From Pseudorhodobacter sp. (GTDB lineage: Bacteria > Pseudomonadota > Alphaproteobacteria > Rhodobacterales > Rhodobacteraceae): 6,789 nucleotides of DNA. Where the stretch lies: NCBI GenBank assembly GCA_024641255.1, contig JAHEDL010000111.1, positions 1 to 6,789 on the forward strand, read 5' to 3'. Under the pieces are notes generated by a model. The model was not told the DNA's origin, made no database searches, and saw only the letters and a list, made by a program, of their open reading frames with translations. This document shows, piece by piece, positions 1 through 5,327 of this stretch (position 1 is its first letter; every line of letters starts with the position of its first letter). The translations under genes and the position numbers were made by a program.

Positions 1-1
1 T

Positions 2-772
2 GTGCTGCGCGCCACCGCCCGCGTGCCGGGGTTTCATGCCGCTGCCCGCGTGCATCTGGTCGAAACCTCGGCCACCTTGCGCGCCCGGCAGCGCGCCACC
101 TTGGGCGATCATCCGGTAACGTGGCTGGACCGCGCCGAAGACCTGCCGCAAGCGCCGCTGTTTCTGCTGGCCAATGAATTCTTCGATGCCCTGCCCATCC
201 GCCAATTTACCCGCGCGGGCGATGGCTGGTCTGAAACCATGGTTGGCCTGACCGATGGCGCCCTTAGCCTTGGCCGCGCCGCCCCTGCACCGCTGGCGCT
301 GCTGGAACATCGGCTTGCCGACACCGCCACCGGCGACATCGTTGAAATCTGCCCCGCCGCCGCGGCAATCTTGCACGCCATCGCGCAGCGCATCGAAGCG
401 TATCAAGGGCTGGCGCTGATCTTGGATTATGGCGACTGGATCTCGCGCGGCGACACGTTTCAGGCGCTGAAGGCCCATGCCTTCACCGATCCGCTGCAAG
501 CCCCCGGCGAAGCCGACCTGACCGCGCATGTCGACTTTGCCGCGCTGGCCGCCGCCGTGCCACGCCACGCCTACACCACCCAAGGCGCGCTGCTGACCGC
601 GCTTGGCCTGCCGCAGCGGTCGGCGCAACTGGCCGCACGGCTAAGCGGCGCACAACTGACCCAGCACCTTGCCGCCACGCGCCGCTTGACCGCGCCCGAA
701 GAAATGGGACAGTTGTTCAAAGCCATTGCCGTATTCCCTTCTTCAGCCCCCTTGCCGCCCGGATTTGCCTGA
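2..772 (+). CDS. SAM-dependent methyltransferase, MidA/NDUFAF7 (DUF185, COG1565) family, 5'-truncated
   Basis: The C-terminal 256 residues of a class I SAM-dependent methyltransferase; the N-terminus, with the glycine-rich SAM loop, lies upstream of the window, so the first GTG is an internal valine codon, not a start. Family hallmarks are visible: an acidic strand end VET (about 20-22), the signature NEFFDALPIRQF (58-69), LDYG (141-144), ADLTAHVDF (171-179) and a C-terminal EEMGQLFKAIA (233-243). Complete members have roughly 350-370 residues, so about 100 are missing. The mitochondrial homologue NDUFAF7 methylates an arginine in a complex I subunit during assembly; bacterial members are mostly uncharacterised, so that substrate is only an inference here. 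The stop codon overlaps the pgeF start (TGATG), implying translational coupling. In related genomes the gene usually follows lgt. Confidence 0.93.
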   Translation: MLRATARVPGFHAAARVHLVETSATLRARQRATLGDHPVTWLDRAEDLPQAPLFLLANEFFDALPIRQFTRAGDGWSETMVGLTDGALSLGRAAPAPLALLEHRLADTATGDIVEICPAAAAILHAIAQRIEAYQGLALILDYGDWISRGDTFQALKAHAFTDPLQAPGEADLTAHVDFAALAAAVPRHAYTTQGALLTALGLPQRSAQLAARLSGAQLTQHLAATRRLTAPEEMGQLFKAIAVFPSSAPLPPGFA

Positions 773-1521
773 TGCTGGAAATCATCACCTCTGATGCGAT
801 TGCCCCCCACCACGGATTCTTCACCCGCAAGGGCGGCGCCTCCTCCGGCATTTTTGCCGGGCTGAACTGCGGCACCGGCTCGACCGATCAGGCCGAAGCC
901 GTCGCAATCAACCGCACCCGGGTGGCCGAGGCGATGCAGGTGCCGCTCGATCACCTTGTCACCGTGCATCAGGTGCATTCGGCCATTGCGGTTCCGGTCA
1001 GCGGTCCGCTGAAAATTCGCCCCGAAGCCGATGCGATGGTCACCGCCACGCCCGGCGTTGCCTTGGCGATCTTGACCGCCGATTGTCAGCCGGTGCTGTT
1101 TGCAGATGCCAAGGCAGGTGTGATCGGCGCGGCACATGCGGGATGGCGCGGTGCCAAGGATGGCGTGCTGGAAGCCACCCTAACCGCAATGGAGGCTTTG
1201 GGTGCCAGCCGTGGCAATACCGCCGCCGTGATCGGCCCCTGCATTTCGCAGCGCGCCTATGAAGTGGGGCCAGAGTTTTTCGAAGCCTTCACCGATGACG
1301 ATGTCGAAACCCGCCGCTTCTTTGCCAATGGCACCGGCGATCGGATGTTGTTCAACCTTCCGGCCTATGGGCTGTGGCGCTTGCGCGAGGCGGGGGTGGG
1401 CCATGCCGAATGGACGCAAGATTGCACCTATTCCGATGCGTCGCGATTCTTTTCCTATCGCCGCACCACCCATGCCCGCGAGGCCGATTATGGCCGCTTG
1501 GTTTCGGTGATCCGGCTGTAA
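772..1521 (+). CDS. pgeF: Peptidoglycan editing factor PgeF (multicopper-oxidase-like/laccase domain, YfiH/YlmD family)
   Basis: 249 residues, a normal full length for the family. The conserved metal-binding triad is present: His69 in VHQVHS, Cys105 in LTADCQPVLF, and His122 in AHAGWRG. Further family blocks are IGPCIS..YEVG (154-166), DCTY (217-220) and FFSYRR (226-231) near the C-terminus. In E. coli this protein removes misincorporated amino acids (such as L-serine in place of L-alanine) from UDP-MurNAc precursors, so it acts in cytoplasmic cell-wall quality control; other members were earlier described as polyphenol oxidases or purine nucleoside phosphorylases. The start ATG overlaps the stop of the upstream methyltransferase by one base, so no separate ribosome binding site is needed. 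It is the last gene of this operon; a weak hairpin follows the stop. Confidence 0.95.
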   Translation: MLEIITSDAIAPHHGFFTRKGGASSGIFAGLNCGTGSTDQAEAVAINRTRVAEAMQVPLDHLVTVHQVHSAIAVPVSGPLKIRPEADAMVTATPGVALAILTADCQPVLFADAKAGVIGAAHAGWRGAKDGVLEATLTAMEALGASRGNTAAVIGPCISQRAYEVGPEFFEAFTDDDVETRRFFANGTGDRMLFNLPAYGLWRLREAGVGHAEWTQDCTYSDASRFFSYRRTTHAREADYGRLVSVIRL

Positions 1522-1534
1522 TTCCGGCAACAAC

Positions 1535-1551
1535 CGGGCGCGGCACGCCCG
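1535..1551 (+). terminator. Weak hairpin after pgeF
   Basis: CGGGCG and CGCCCG pair in a 6-bp stem around a five-base loop, 13 bases after the pgeF stop. No T-run follows (the next bases are gaaac), so it is a poor intrinsic terminator and may only stabilise the mRNA 3' end. Confidence 0.3.
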
Positions 1552-1781
1552 AAACTTGCCGCAATTCTTGCAACAATCACGACACTCATCGCAGAACTGT
1601 TTCCAAAAATCACAAAAACTGCAGTATTTCAGCGGGTTAGTCCAGCAGCGCCCACACAGAACGCCGTTCCGCTGCGCGCCACTGATTTGTGAAGAATTCG
1701 ATGCAATGGTCAAAACACCGCCGCATTGCATAGGCAAATTGGCTGTAATGAAGCGACAGCAAACCGCAGAAAGAGCAGACC
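1552..1781. other. AT-richer intergenic stretch without a recognised gene
   Basis: Between pgeF and the small gene at 1782 there are about 260 bases. Reading frames here are short, lack good ribosome binding sites and have no recognisable motif. The stretch is clearly richer in A and T than its surroundings, especially 1590-1625 and 1685-1750, as expected for a promoter region, but I could not pick a convincing -35/-10 pair. The promoter of the gene at 1782 probably lies here. Confidence 0.5.
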
Positions 1782-1934
1782 ATGAAAAAAGACCGCCGTT
1801 GGCTGAAATCCGCAATCGCCGCCAGTGCTGACACGCAGGTTGTGCTGCCTTGGGCACGCGGTCAGCGCCGCCGCCCCGAAGCGATGAAGGCAGAGGCAGC
1901 CCCCGCCAAGCAGCGCGCGCAAGCTGCCCGTTAA
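1782..1934 (+). CDS. Small basic protein, 50 residues, uncharacterised
   Basis: An ATG preceded by a purine-rich Shine-Dalgarno-like AGAAAGAG (1769-1776) opens a 50-codon frame ending in TAA. The product begins MKKDRRWLKSAIAAS, has a central LPWARGQRRR, and ends in an Ala/Lys/Gln/Arg-rich tail (EAAPAKQRAQAAR). It is strongly basic, with no signal peptide, transmembrane segment or cysteine. Support that it is real: codons like those of neighbouring genes, a plausible ribosome binding site, an AT-rich upstream region, and a clean intrinsic terminator about 60 bases after the stop. From memory, short proteins with a similar DRRWLKS...LPW pattern occur as hypothetical proteins in Rhodobacteraceae, but I could not search for them. 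The function is unknown; the charge would suit nucleic-acid or ribosome binding, which is only a guess. Confidence 0.7.
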   Translation: MKKDRRWLKSAIAASADTQVVLPWARGQRRRPEAMKAEAAPAKQRAQAAR

Positions 1935-1960
1935 TCTGGACCGGCCGCTAATCTGGACCG
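1932..1960 (+). repeat. Near-tandem direct repeat TAATCTGGACCG x2
   Basis: TAATCTGGACCG occurs at 1932-1943 and again at 1949-1960, a 17-base period with five bases (GCCGC) between copies. The first copy contains the stop codon of the small gene. The palindrome GGTTAACC follows at 1963-1970. It looks like a small local duplication or a protein-binding pair; the sequence does not decide. Confidence 0.75.
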
Positions 1961-1991
1961 CCGGTTAACCCGCACCGATTCGCCGCGCATG

Positions 1992-2015
1992 GGCCGGGCA
2001 TCGCCCCGGCCTTTT
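1992..2015 (+). terminator. Intrinsic terminator of the 50-codon gene
   Basis: GGCCGGG (1992-1998) and CCCGGCC (2005-2011) form a perfect 7-bp GC stem with a six-base loop (CATCGC), directly followed by TTTT and, after GCA, another TTTT. It lies 58 bases after the stop of the small gene and supports an independent short transcription unit there. Confidence 0.75.
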
Positions 2016-2062
2016 GCATTTTCCGAACCTTTGTCTGGCCCATTCTGGCGAAGCCATGCACA

Positions 2063-2083
2063 ATCTTGGCGTCACCCCAAGAT
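2063..2083. repeat. 7-bp perfect inverted repeat ATCTTGG/CCAAGAT
   Basis: ATCTTGG (2063-2069) and CCAAGAT (2077-2083) flank a seven-base centre, CGTCACC. No T-run follows on either side, so a terminator is unlikely. It sits about 35 bases upstream of the TTGACA box at 2117, where an operator could lie, but this is only positional. Confidence 0.45.
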
Positions 2084-2116
2084 CGCTGCGCAAGCCGCGC
2101 CAATTTTGAATTAATT

Positions 2117-2145
2117 TTGACAGCACGCCGCGTTTCAGCCATCTT
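2117..2145 (+). promoter_or_regulatory. Candidate sigma-70 promoter (TTGACA box)
   Basis: A perfect TTGACA (2117-2122) lies inside a locally AT-rich run (caattttgaattaattttgaca). At a 17-base spacing the matching -10 hexamer is CATCTT (2140-2145), only 3/6 to consensus. Initiation would be expected near 2151. No plus-strand protein gene lies downstream before trxB at 3035, so if active it would serve the structured segment that follows. Confidence 0.4.
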
Positions 2146-2146
2146 T

Positions 2147-2316
2147 GGCCTACAGATGTCCCTCTGTGAAAACAGGTGGTGACGGGCGCGGTAAGACCTT
2201 GCGGCTCCCCCGTTATCGCTCCGGTTCGGCCAAATGGTCGGGCGCTGGAACATGCTCAGTTAAGGCGGCCCTGGTGTCCTCTGCACCATCACGGGGCCGC
2301 CTAAACATTTCAGGCC
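2147..2316 (+). ncRNA. Candidate structured non-coding RNA, family not recognised
   Basis: Consecutive helices tile this non-coding stretch. One is a 12-bp stem, GGTGGTGACGGG (2175-2186) with CCCGTTATCGCT (2209-2220), enclosing a small inner hairpin (CGC GGT / ACC tt GCG). Directly adjoining is an 11-bp stem, 2221-2231 with 2236-2248, with loop AAAT and a two-base bulge. A third is AGGCGGCCC (2263-2271) with GGGCCGCCT (2294-2302), with an inner TGGTG/CACCA stem. The ends can close by GGCCT (2147-2151)/AGGCC (2312-2316) and AGATGT/ACATTT, or the 5' end can form its own hairpin ACAGA/TCTGT (2152-2167). About eight G-U pairs occur on this strand; they would be C-A mismatches on the other, favouring a plus-strand RNA. 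I see no 6S, SRP, tmRNA, RNase P or known riboswitch signature. Weak points: no strong T-run, a poor -10, and helices found by eye. Confidence 0.4.
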
Positions 2317-2318
2317 CC

Positions 2319-2338
2319 GCGTTTCACGCAGCAATTTT
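2319..2338 (+). terminator. Weak possible terminator after the structured segment
   Basis: GCGT (2319-2322) and ACGC (2326-2329) with loop TTC, then AGCAA and TTTT (2335-2338). The stem is only 4 bp and the T-run is displaced, so support is poor. It lies just past the end of the lrp-like gene (stop at 2347-2349 on the minus strand). Confidence 0.2.
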
Positions 2339-2346
2339 CAACCGAT

Positions 2347-2847
2347 TCAGGCGTTGCGCGCCAACCGCGCCTCTAGCACATCGAACGGCAGGCCCGGTTC
2401 ATCCTTGGCGCAGCGGATCACCAGACTGGTTTTCACCGACGCCACATTATCTGCTGAAGTCAGCTGTTCGGTCAGGAAATTTTGAAAGGTGCTCAGATCC
2501 GGCGCCACGCATTTCAAAATGAAATCAATCTCACCGTTCAGCATGTGGCACTCACGCACCAAGGGCCACGCCTTGCAGCGAGCTTCAAAGGCCGACAGGT
2601 CCACCTCTGCCTGCGACCGCAGCCGCACCATGGCAAACACCTGCACCTCGAACCCCATCTCGCGGGCGTCGATATCGGCGTGATAGCCCTTGATGTAACC
2701 GGCTTCTTCCAGCGTGCGCACCCGGCGCAAACACGGCGGGGCCGAAATCCCCACCCGGCTGGCCAGCTCGACGTTGGTCATCCGCCCATCCGCCTGCAAC
2801 TCTGCCAGAATACGGCGGTCGATCGGATCAAGCTTGTTGCCAGCCAT
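2347..2847 (-). CDS. Lrp/AsnC-family transcriptional regulator
   Basis: 166 residues, a typical Lrp size. An N-terminal AsnC-type winged helix-turn-helix ([17 protein letters not shown], then the HTH at about 24-51) is followed by an RAM/effector domain (about 68-145) with [14 protein letters not shown] (97-110), the loop where amino-acid effectors bind and oligomers form. Such proteins form dimers to octamers or hexadecamers that wrap DNA and usually regulate themselves. The start at 2847 is chosen because AGGGGA lies 8 bases upstream; a longer frame reaching 2997 would run through the promoter region and has no family match. It diverges from trxB, an arrangement also seen for lrp and trxB in E. 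coli. Which ortholog this is (global Lrp or a local regulator) and its effector cannot be told from the sequence. Confidence 0.93.
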   Translation of the reverse strand: MAGNKLDPIDRRILAELQADGRMTNVELASRVGISAPPCLRRVRTLEEAGYIKGYHADIDAREMGFEVQVFAMVRLRSQAEVDLSAFEARCKAWPLVRECHMLNGEIDFILKCVAPDLSTFQNFLTEQLTSADNVASVKTSLVIRCAKDEPGLPFDVLEARLARNA

Positions 2848-2872
2848 TGGTATAGTCCCCTTTTTGGCGTTG

Positions 2873-2901
2873 TATCTAGGCCGATGCCGCACTCTGCGCA
2901 A
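2873..2901 (-). promoter_or_regulatory. Candidate promoter of the Lrp-family gene
   Basis: On the minus strand, TTGCGC (complement of 2896-2901) and TAGATA (complement of 2873-2878) are 17 bases apart, giving initiation near 2866 and a leader of about 20 bases. The -35 hexamer coincides with the left half of the first 19-base repeat, so binding there would block this promoter, as expected for autoregulation. Both hexamers match consensus at only three positions. Confidence 0.35.
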
Positions 2902-2935
2902 TATTCTTTCGCAACCGCGCAAGATATTTTCGCAA
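2896..2935. repeat. Two phased 19-base repeats between lrp and trxB, likely Lrp-type operators
   Basis: GCGCAATATTCTTTCGCAA (2896-2914) and GCGCAAGATATTTTCGCAA (2917-2935) match at 16 of 19 positions and start 21 bases apart, i.e. two helical turns on the same DNA face. Each contains an imperfect dyad, GCGCAA-N5-TTTCGC, with an AT-rich centre, the general form of Lrp/AsnC sites. A third, partial copy of the right half (TTTCGCA) is at 2946-2952. The position between divergent promoters suggests autoregulation by the Lrp-like protein and possibly control of trxB; the protein-site link is inferred. Confidence 0.6.
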
Positions 2936-2969
2936 AACACCCGCCTTTCGCACAATTCCGCAATGCAGC

Positions 2970-2990
2970 GCGCGGGGCTTTCCCCCGCGC
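2970..2990 (+). repeat. Perfect 8-bp inverted repeat upstream of trxB
   Basis: GCGCGGGG (2970-2977) and CCCCGCGC (2983-2990) flank the five-base loop CTTTC, 44 bases before the trxB start. There is no T-run after it. If trxB is transcribed from a promoter within the 19-base repeats (for example CACAAT at 2951-2956 as -10), this would be a stable hairpin in the trxB leader. If the TATATC at 3002-3007 is the -10, the hairpin lies in the promoter itself. Confidence 0.45.
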
Positions 2991-3034
2991 CGACCATTGC
3001 CTATATCCAGTGCGACACGATTCAGGGGATAGTC

Positions 3035-3973
3035 ATGGGCGAAACGCGGCACACCAAAGTTCTGATCATCGGCTCCGGCCCTGCGGGCTATACCGCCGCC
3101 GTCTACTCCGCACGCGCGATGTTGCAGCCGATTTTGGTGCAGGGTCTACAGCCCGGCGGCCAGCTGACCATCACCACCGAAGTGGAAAACTGGCCGGGCG
3201 AAAAGCACATCCAAGGCCCCGATCTGATGGTCAACATGCAGGCCCATGCCGAAGCCATGGGCGCCGAGGTGATCAGCGACTACATCACCAGCCTTGATCT
3301 GCAAAACCGCCCCTTCACCGCCACCGCAGACAGCGGCACCACCTATACCGCCGATGCCGTCATTCTGGCCACCGGCGCGCAAGCAAAGTGGCTGGGCCTG
3401 CCGTCGGAAGAAAAGTTCAAGGGCTTTGGCGTGTCGGCCTGCGCCACCTGTGACGGCTTTTTCTATCGTGGCAAGGAAATCGTGGTGATCGGCGGCGGCA
3501 ACACCGCCGTGGAAGAGGCGCTGTTTCTGACCAACTTCGCCAGCAAGGTCACGCTGATCCACCGCCGCGACAGCTTGCGCGCCGAAAAAATCATGCAAGA
3601 TCGGCTGTTCAAGCACCCCAAGATCGAAATGCTGTGGAATTCGGAAGTCACCGAGGTTCTGGGCACCGAAGCGCCGCTTGGCGTTACCGCAGTGCGCACC
3701 CGCAACCTGCAAACCAACGAAGTCAAAGACGTGCCGTGCTCGGGCTTCTTTGTGGCCATCGGCCATGCCCCTGCGTCGGAACTGGTGAAAGACCAGCTGC
3801 CGCTGCATTCGGGCGGCTATGTGCAGGTAGAACCGGGGTCGACCCGCACCGCGATTGCGGGCGTGTTTGCCGCTGGCGACCTTACCGACCACGTCTATCG
3901 TCAGGCCGTCACCTCGGCCGGTATGGGCTGCATGGCCGCACTTGACGCCGAACGCTGGCTGGCAGGCCACTAA
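3035..3973 (+). CDS. trxB: Thioredoxin reductase (NADPH), TrxB
   Basis: 312 residues, the usual size of low-molecular-weight thioredoxin reductase. It is a cytoplasmic FAD enzyme that moves electrons from NADPH to thioredoxin. Visible parts in order: FAD-binding GSGPAG (13-18), FAD contact region [15 protein letters not shown] (41-55), ATG at 112-114, redox-active disulfide CATC (Cys136, Cys139) followed by Asp140, NADPH-binding GGGNTA (153-158), NADPH-phosphate motif HRRDSLRA (176-183), and C-terminal FAD motif FAAGDL (278-283). All catalytic elements are intact. The start at 3035 is set by AGGGGA (3024-3029) five bases upstream and by alignment of the FAD motif; upstream in-frame methionines would add 107 residues of unrelated sequence overlapping the divergent gene. 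It has its own strong terminator and stands beside an Lrp-family regulator that may control it. Confidence 0.97.
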   Translation: MGETRHTKVLIIGSGPAGYTAAVYSARAMLQPILVQGLQPGGQLTITTEVENWPGEKHIQGPDLMVNMQAHAEAMGAEVISDYITSLDLQNRPFTATADSGTTYTADAVILATGAQAKWLGLPSEEKFKGFGVSACATCDGFFYRGKEIVVIGGGNTAVEEALFLTNFASKVTLIHRRDSLRAEKIMQDRLFKHPKIEMLWNSEVTEVLGTEAPLGVTAVRTRNLQTNEVKDVPCSGFFVAIGHAPASELVKDQLPLHSGGYVQVEPGSTRTAIAGVFAAGDLTDHVYRQAVTSAGMGCMAALDAERWLAGH

Positions 3974-3997
3974 CCGGCCCAGACGACCCGCAAATTG

Positions 3998-4028
3998 AAA
4001 ACGCCGCCCGTTTCGGGGCGGCGTTTTT
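3998..4028 (+). terminator. Strong intrinsic terminator, shared by trxB and the convergent b561 gene
   Basis: AAAACGCCGCCC (3998-4009) and GGGCGGCGTTTT (4016-4027) make a perfect 12-bp stem with loop GTTTCG, ending in TTTTTGTTT. It starts 24 bases after the trxB stop. Read on the minus strand it also ends in TTTT, 21 bases beyond the stop of the b561 gene, so it probably works in both directions. Confidence 0.92.
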
Positions 4029-4048
4029 GTTTCAGGCGAAGACATATC

Positions 4049-4525
4049 TTAGCGCGCGCGCAGCATCCGCACCAACAGCCCGTCTTTCAAAATGAACTGG
4101 TGCAGCAGCGCCATCGCCGCATGGCCCAGCGCCAGCAGCATCATCGCGTTCATCGCCAGAACGTGGAAATCCGCCGTCGCATCAATGCCACCAAACCAGG
4201 TGATTGCGCCCAGCGCCGGCACCGCGATCATCAGCGCATAAAGCGCGCGATGCATCCAGGTTGCCGCAATATCGCCCAGCGAGTTGCCAGCCGCCGGCGC
4301 ACCCGACGCCATCCGCACCAACAGCCGGATCACCGCCAACACCAGCACTGCAACACCGGCCCAGACATGGAAGCTTGGCACGAAACCGGCAACAGGGCTG
4401 CCTTCCATCATACCGTCAAACGCATCTTCCATGCCTTCGCTGATCAGGTAATTCGCCACGATAAGCGCGGCAATAGCCCAGTGCAGGGCGATTTGCAGGC
4501 GGCTGTAACCGGTAGATGTCGACAT
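4049..4525 (-). CDS. Cytochrome b561 family membrane protein
   Basis: 158 residues with four hydrophobic segments (about 11-30, 50-70, 90-110 and 121-143), the usual layout of bacterial diheme cytochrome b561 (CybB/YceJ type). Likely heme ligands are His15 in the LHW motif of helix 1, His53 at the start of helix 2, His92 and His121 in helices 3-4, and the pair His135/His142 near the end, in a region resembling the family's KHHFI..KD...RM tail (here LLHQFILKDGLLVRML). Arg67 follows helix 2, as usual. The E. coli member CybB is a superoxide:ubiquinone oxidoreductase; others pass electrons between quinol and periplasmic partners, so the exact role is open. AGGAG stands six bases before the start ATG. 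It lies on the same strand as the hsp20 operon, but 143 bases away, so it is probably a separate unit. Confidence 0.88.
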   Translation of the reverse strand: MSTSTGYSRLQIALHWAIAALIVANYLISEGMEDAFDGMMEGSPVAGFVPSFHVWAGVAVLVLAVIRLLVRMASGAPAAGNSLGDIAATWMHRALYALMIAVPALGAITWFGGIDATADFHVLAMNAMMLLALGHAAMALLHQFILKDGLLVRMLRAR

Positions 4526-4624
4526 ACTTTACTCCTAAGATTTCAAGGCACACGTCGGCCCTTGCCGCGGAATTACGCCGTCAACTCAAAGACTTCCATT
4601 AACCCCGTGGCAGAAGATGCCGCA

Positions 4625-4642
4625 CTGCAACCAAAGTTGCAG
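4625..4642 (-). terminator. Hairpin downstream of the DUF1150 gene
   Basis: CTGCAAC (4625-4631) and GTTGCAG (4636-4642) form a perfect 7-bp stem with a four-base loop, 27 bases past the DUF1150 stop on the minus strand. There is no T-run after it in that direction, so it is at best a weak or Rho-assisted stop for the hsp20 operon. Confidence 0.35.
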
Positions 4643-4668
4643 GCGCTTCGTCCGCTTCGCCAGGGCGT

Positions 4669-4899
4669 TCAATGCACGCTGACCGGCGCCATGTCGTTTT
4701 GCCGCGCCAGCAAAAACGCCAGCTTGCGATCGGCCACCAAGGCCAACTGCTCGCCGTCTTCGCCATGCACGGCGTAAACGGTTTTCAAACCGCCCACTTG
4801 CGCTTGCACTGCTTCGGGCAGGGCCGACACGTCCACCGGACGCACATAAACGATGCGGTTTTCAGCTTCTGGCAGGCCTTCAAATTTTACATCCATCAT
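4669..4899 (-). CDS. DUF1150 family protein
   Basis: 76 residues matching the small DUF1150 family of alphaproteobacteria, recognised by the IVYVRPVDVSALPE block (16-29), the VYAVHGEDGEQLALV block (41-55) and the C-terminal LARQNDMAPVSVH (64-76). The molecular function is unknown; the family is typically found beside small heat-shock protein genes, as here. It begins nine bases after the hsp20 stop, and its strong Shine-Dalgarno sequence AAGGAGG overlaps the end of hsp20, so the two genes form an operon and this protein should be made mainly on heat or related stress. Two adjacent ATG codons are possible starts: 4899 (4 bases from AGGAGG) and 4896 (7 bases, a better spacing). The true protein may therefore be one residue shorter. 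Confidence 0.88.
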   Translation of the reverse strand: MMDVKFEGLPEAENRIVYVRPVDVSALPEAVQAQVGGLKTVYAVHGEDGEQLALVADRKLAFLLARQNDMAPVSVH

Positions 4900-4908
4900 C
4901 CGTCCTCC

Positions 4909-5322
4909 TTATTTTCGGCCAATGCGAATGGTTTGCACAATGGTATCTGGCACCATCCGGCGCAGGTCGATGTGCAAAAGCCCATGTTCCAGATCGGCCC
5001 CCGCCACCTCTACCCCGTCGGCAAGCACGAAAGACCGCTGGAACGCCCGCGCCGCAATGCCGCGATGCAGGAACACCCGTTCGGTGCCATCTTCGGCCTG
5101 CCGGCCACGCACCACCAACTGGCGGTCCTCAACCGTGATCGCCAGATCTTCGTCGCGAAACCCCGCGACGGCCAAGGTGATGCGATAAGTGTTTTCCGAG
5201 GTCGCCTCGATGTTGAAGGGCGGATACCCTTCCGACGCGGTCTTGGCGGTGCGCTCTACCAACCGTTCCAACTGTTCAAAGCCCAGCAAGAAAGGATGCG
5301 CCCCGAAGGTCAATTTCGTCAT
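4909..5322 (-). CDS. Small heat-shock protein, Hsp20/alpha-crystallin family (IbpA-like)
   Basis: 137 residues, the usual length of bacterial IbpA/IbpB-type chaperones, which bind unfolding proteins without ATP and hand them to DnaK/ClpB. An N-terminal arm (1-34, with HPFLLGFEQLERL) is followed by the alpha-crystallin domain (about 35-124), beginning PPFNIEATSENTYRITLAVAG and including VRGRQ and the signature ADLEHGLLHIDL (109-120). A C-terminal IxI motif (Ile132-Arg-Ile134) serves oligomer assembly. The start at 5322 is chosen because AAAGGA lies just upstream; a start at 5343 would add seven residues and would lie inside the leader hairpin. The gene is preceded by a sigma-32-type promoter and a ROSE-like hairpin that masks the ribosome binding site, and is followed at once by the DUF1150 gene. 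Confidence 0.95.
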   Translation of the reverse strand: MTKLTFGAHPFLLGFEQLERLVERTAKTASEGYPPFNIEATSENTYRITLAVAGFRDEDLAITVEDRQLVVRGRQAEDGTERVFLHRGIAARAFQRSFVLADGVEVAGADLEHGLLHIDLRRMVPDTIVQTIRIGRK

Positions 5323-5327
5323 GGCCG

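Noticed and set aside
2163..2173. A DnaA box (GTTTTCACA on the minus strand)
   Set aside because: A single 8/9 match, with no cluster and no AT-rich unwinding region; chance level.
2221..2248. A tRNA T-arm (GGTTCG)
   Set aside because: The stem around it is wrong for a T-arm; there is no acceptor stem, anticodon arm or CCA nearby.
2147..2316. 6S RNA (ssrS) as the identity of the structured segment
   Set aside because: The length, closing stem and a CATGCTC near the apical stem are reminiscent, but the best pairing gives separate hairpins and not one long rod with a central bubble, and the setting does not match any 6S locus I can recall. Kept as unidentified.
2848..2997. A 50-residue N-terminal extension of the Lrp-family protein
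   Set aside because: The extension translates the operator and promoter region; AGGGGA just before the ATG at 2847 and the usual Lrp length support the shorter protein.
2714..3034. An N-terminal extension of 107 residues for trxB
   Set aside because: It would overlap the lrp-like gene and its promoter, has no family match, and the good ribosome binding site at 3024-3029 sets the start at 3035.
3146..4045. A 299-codon minus-strand frame opposite trxB
   Set aside because: It is a shadow of trxB; the composition is that of antisense frames and no motif is present.
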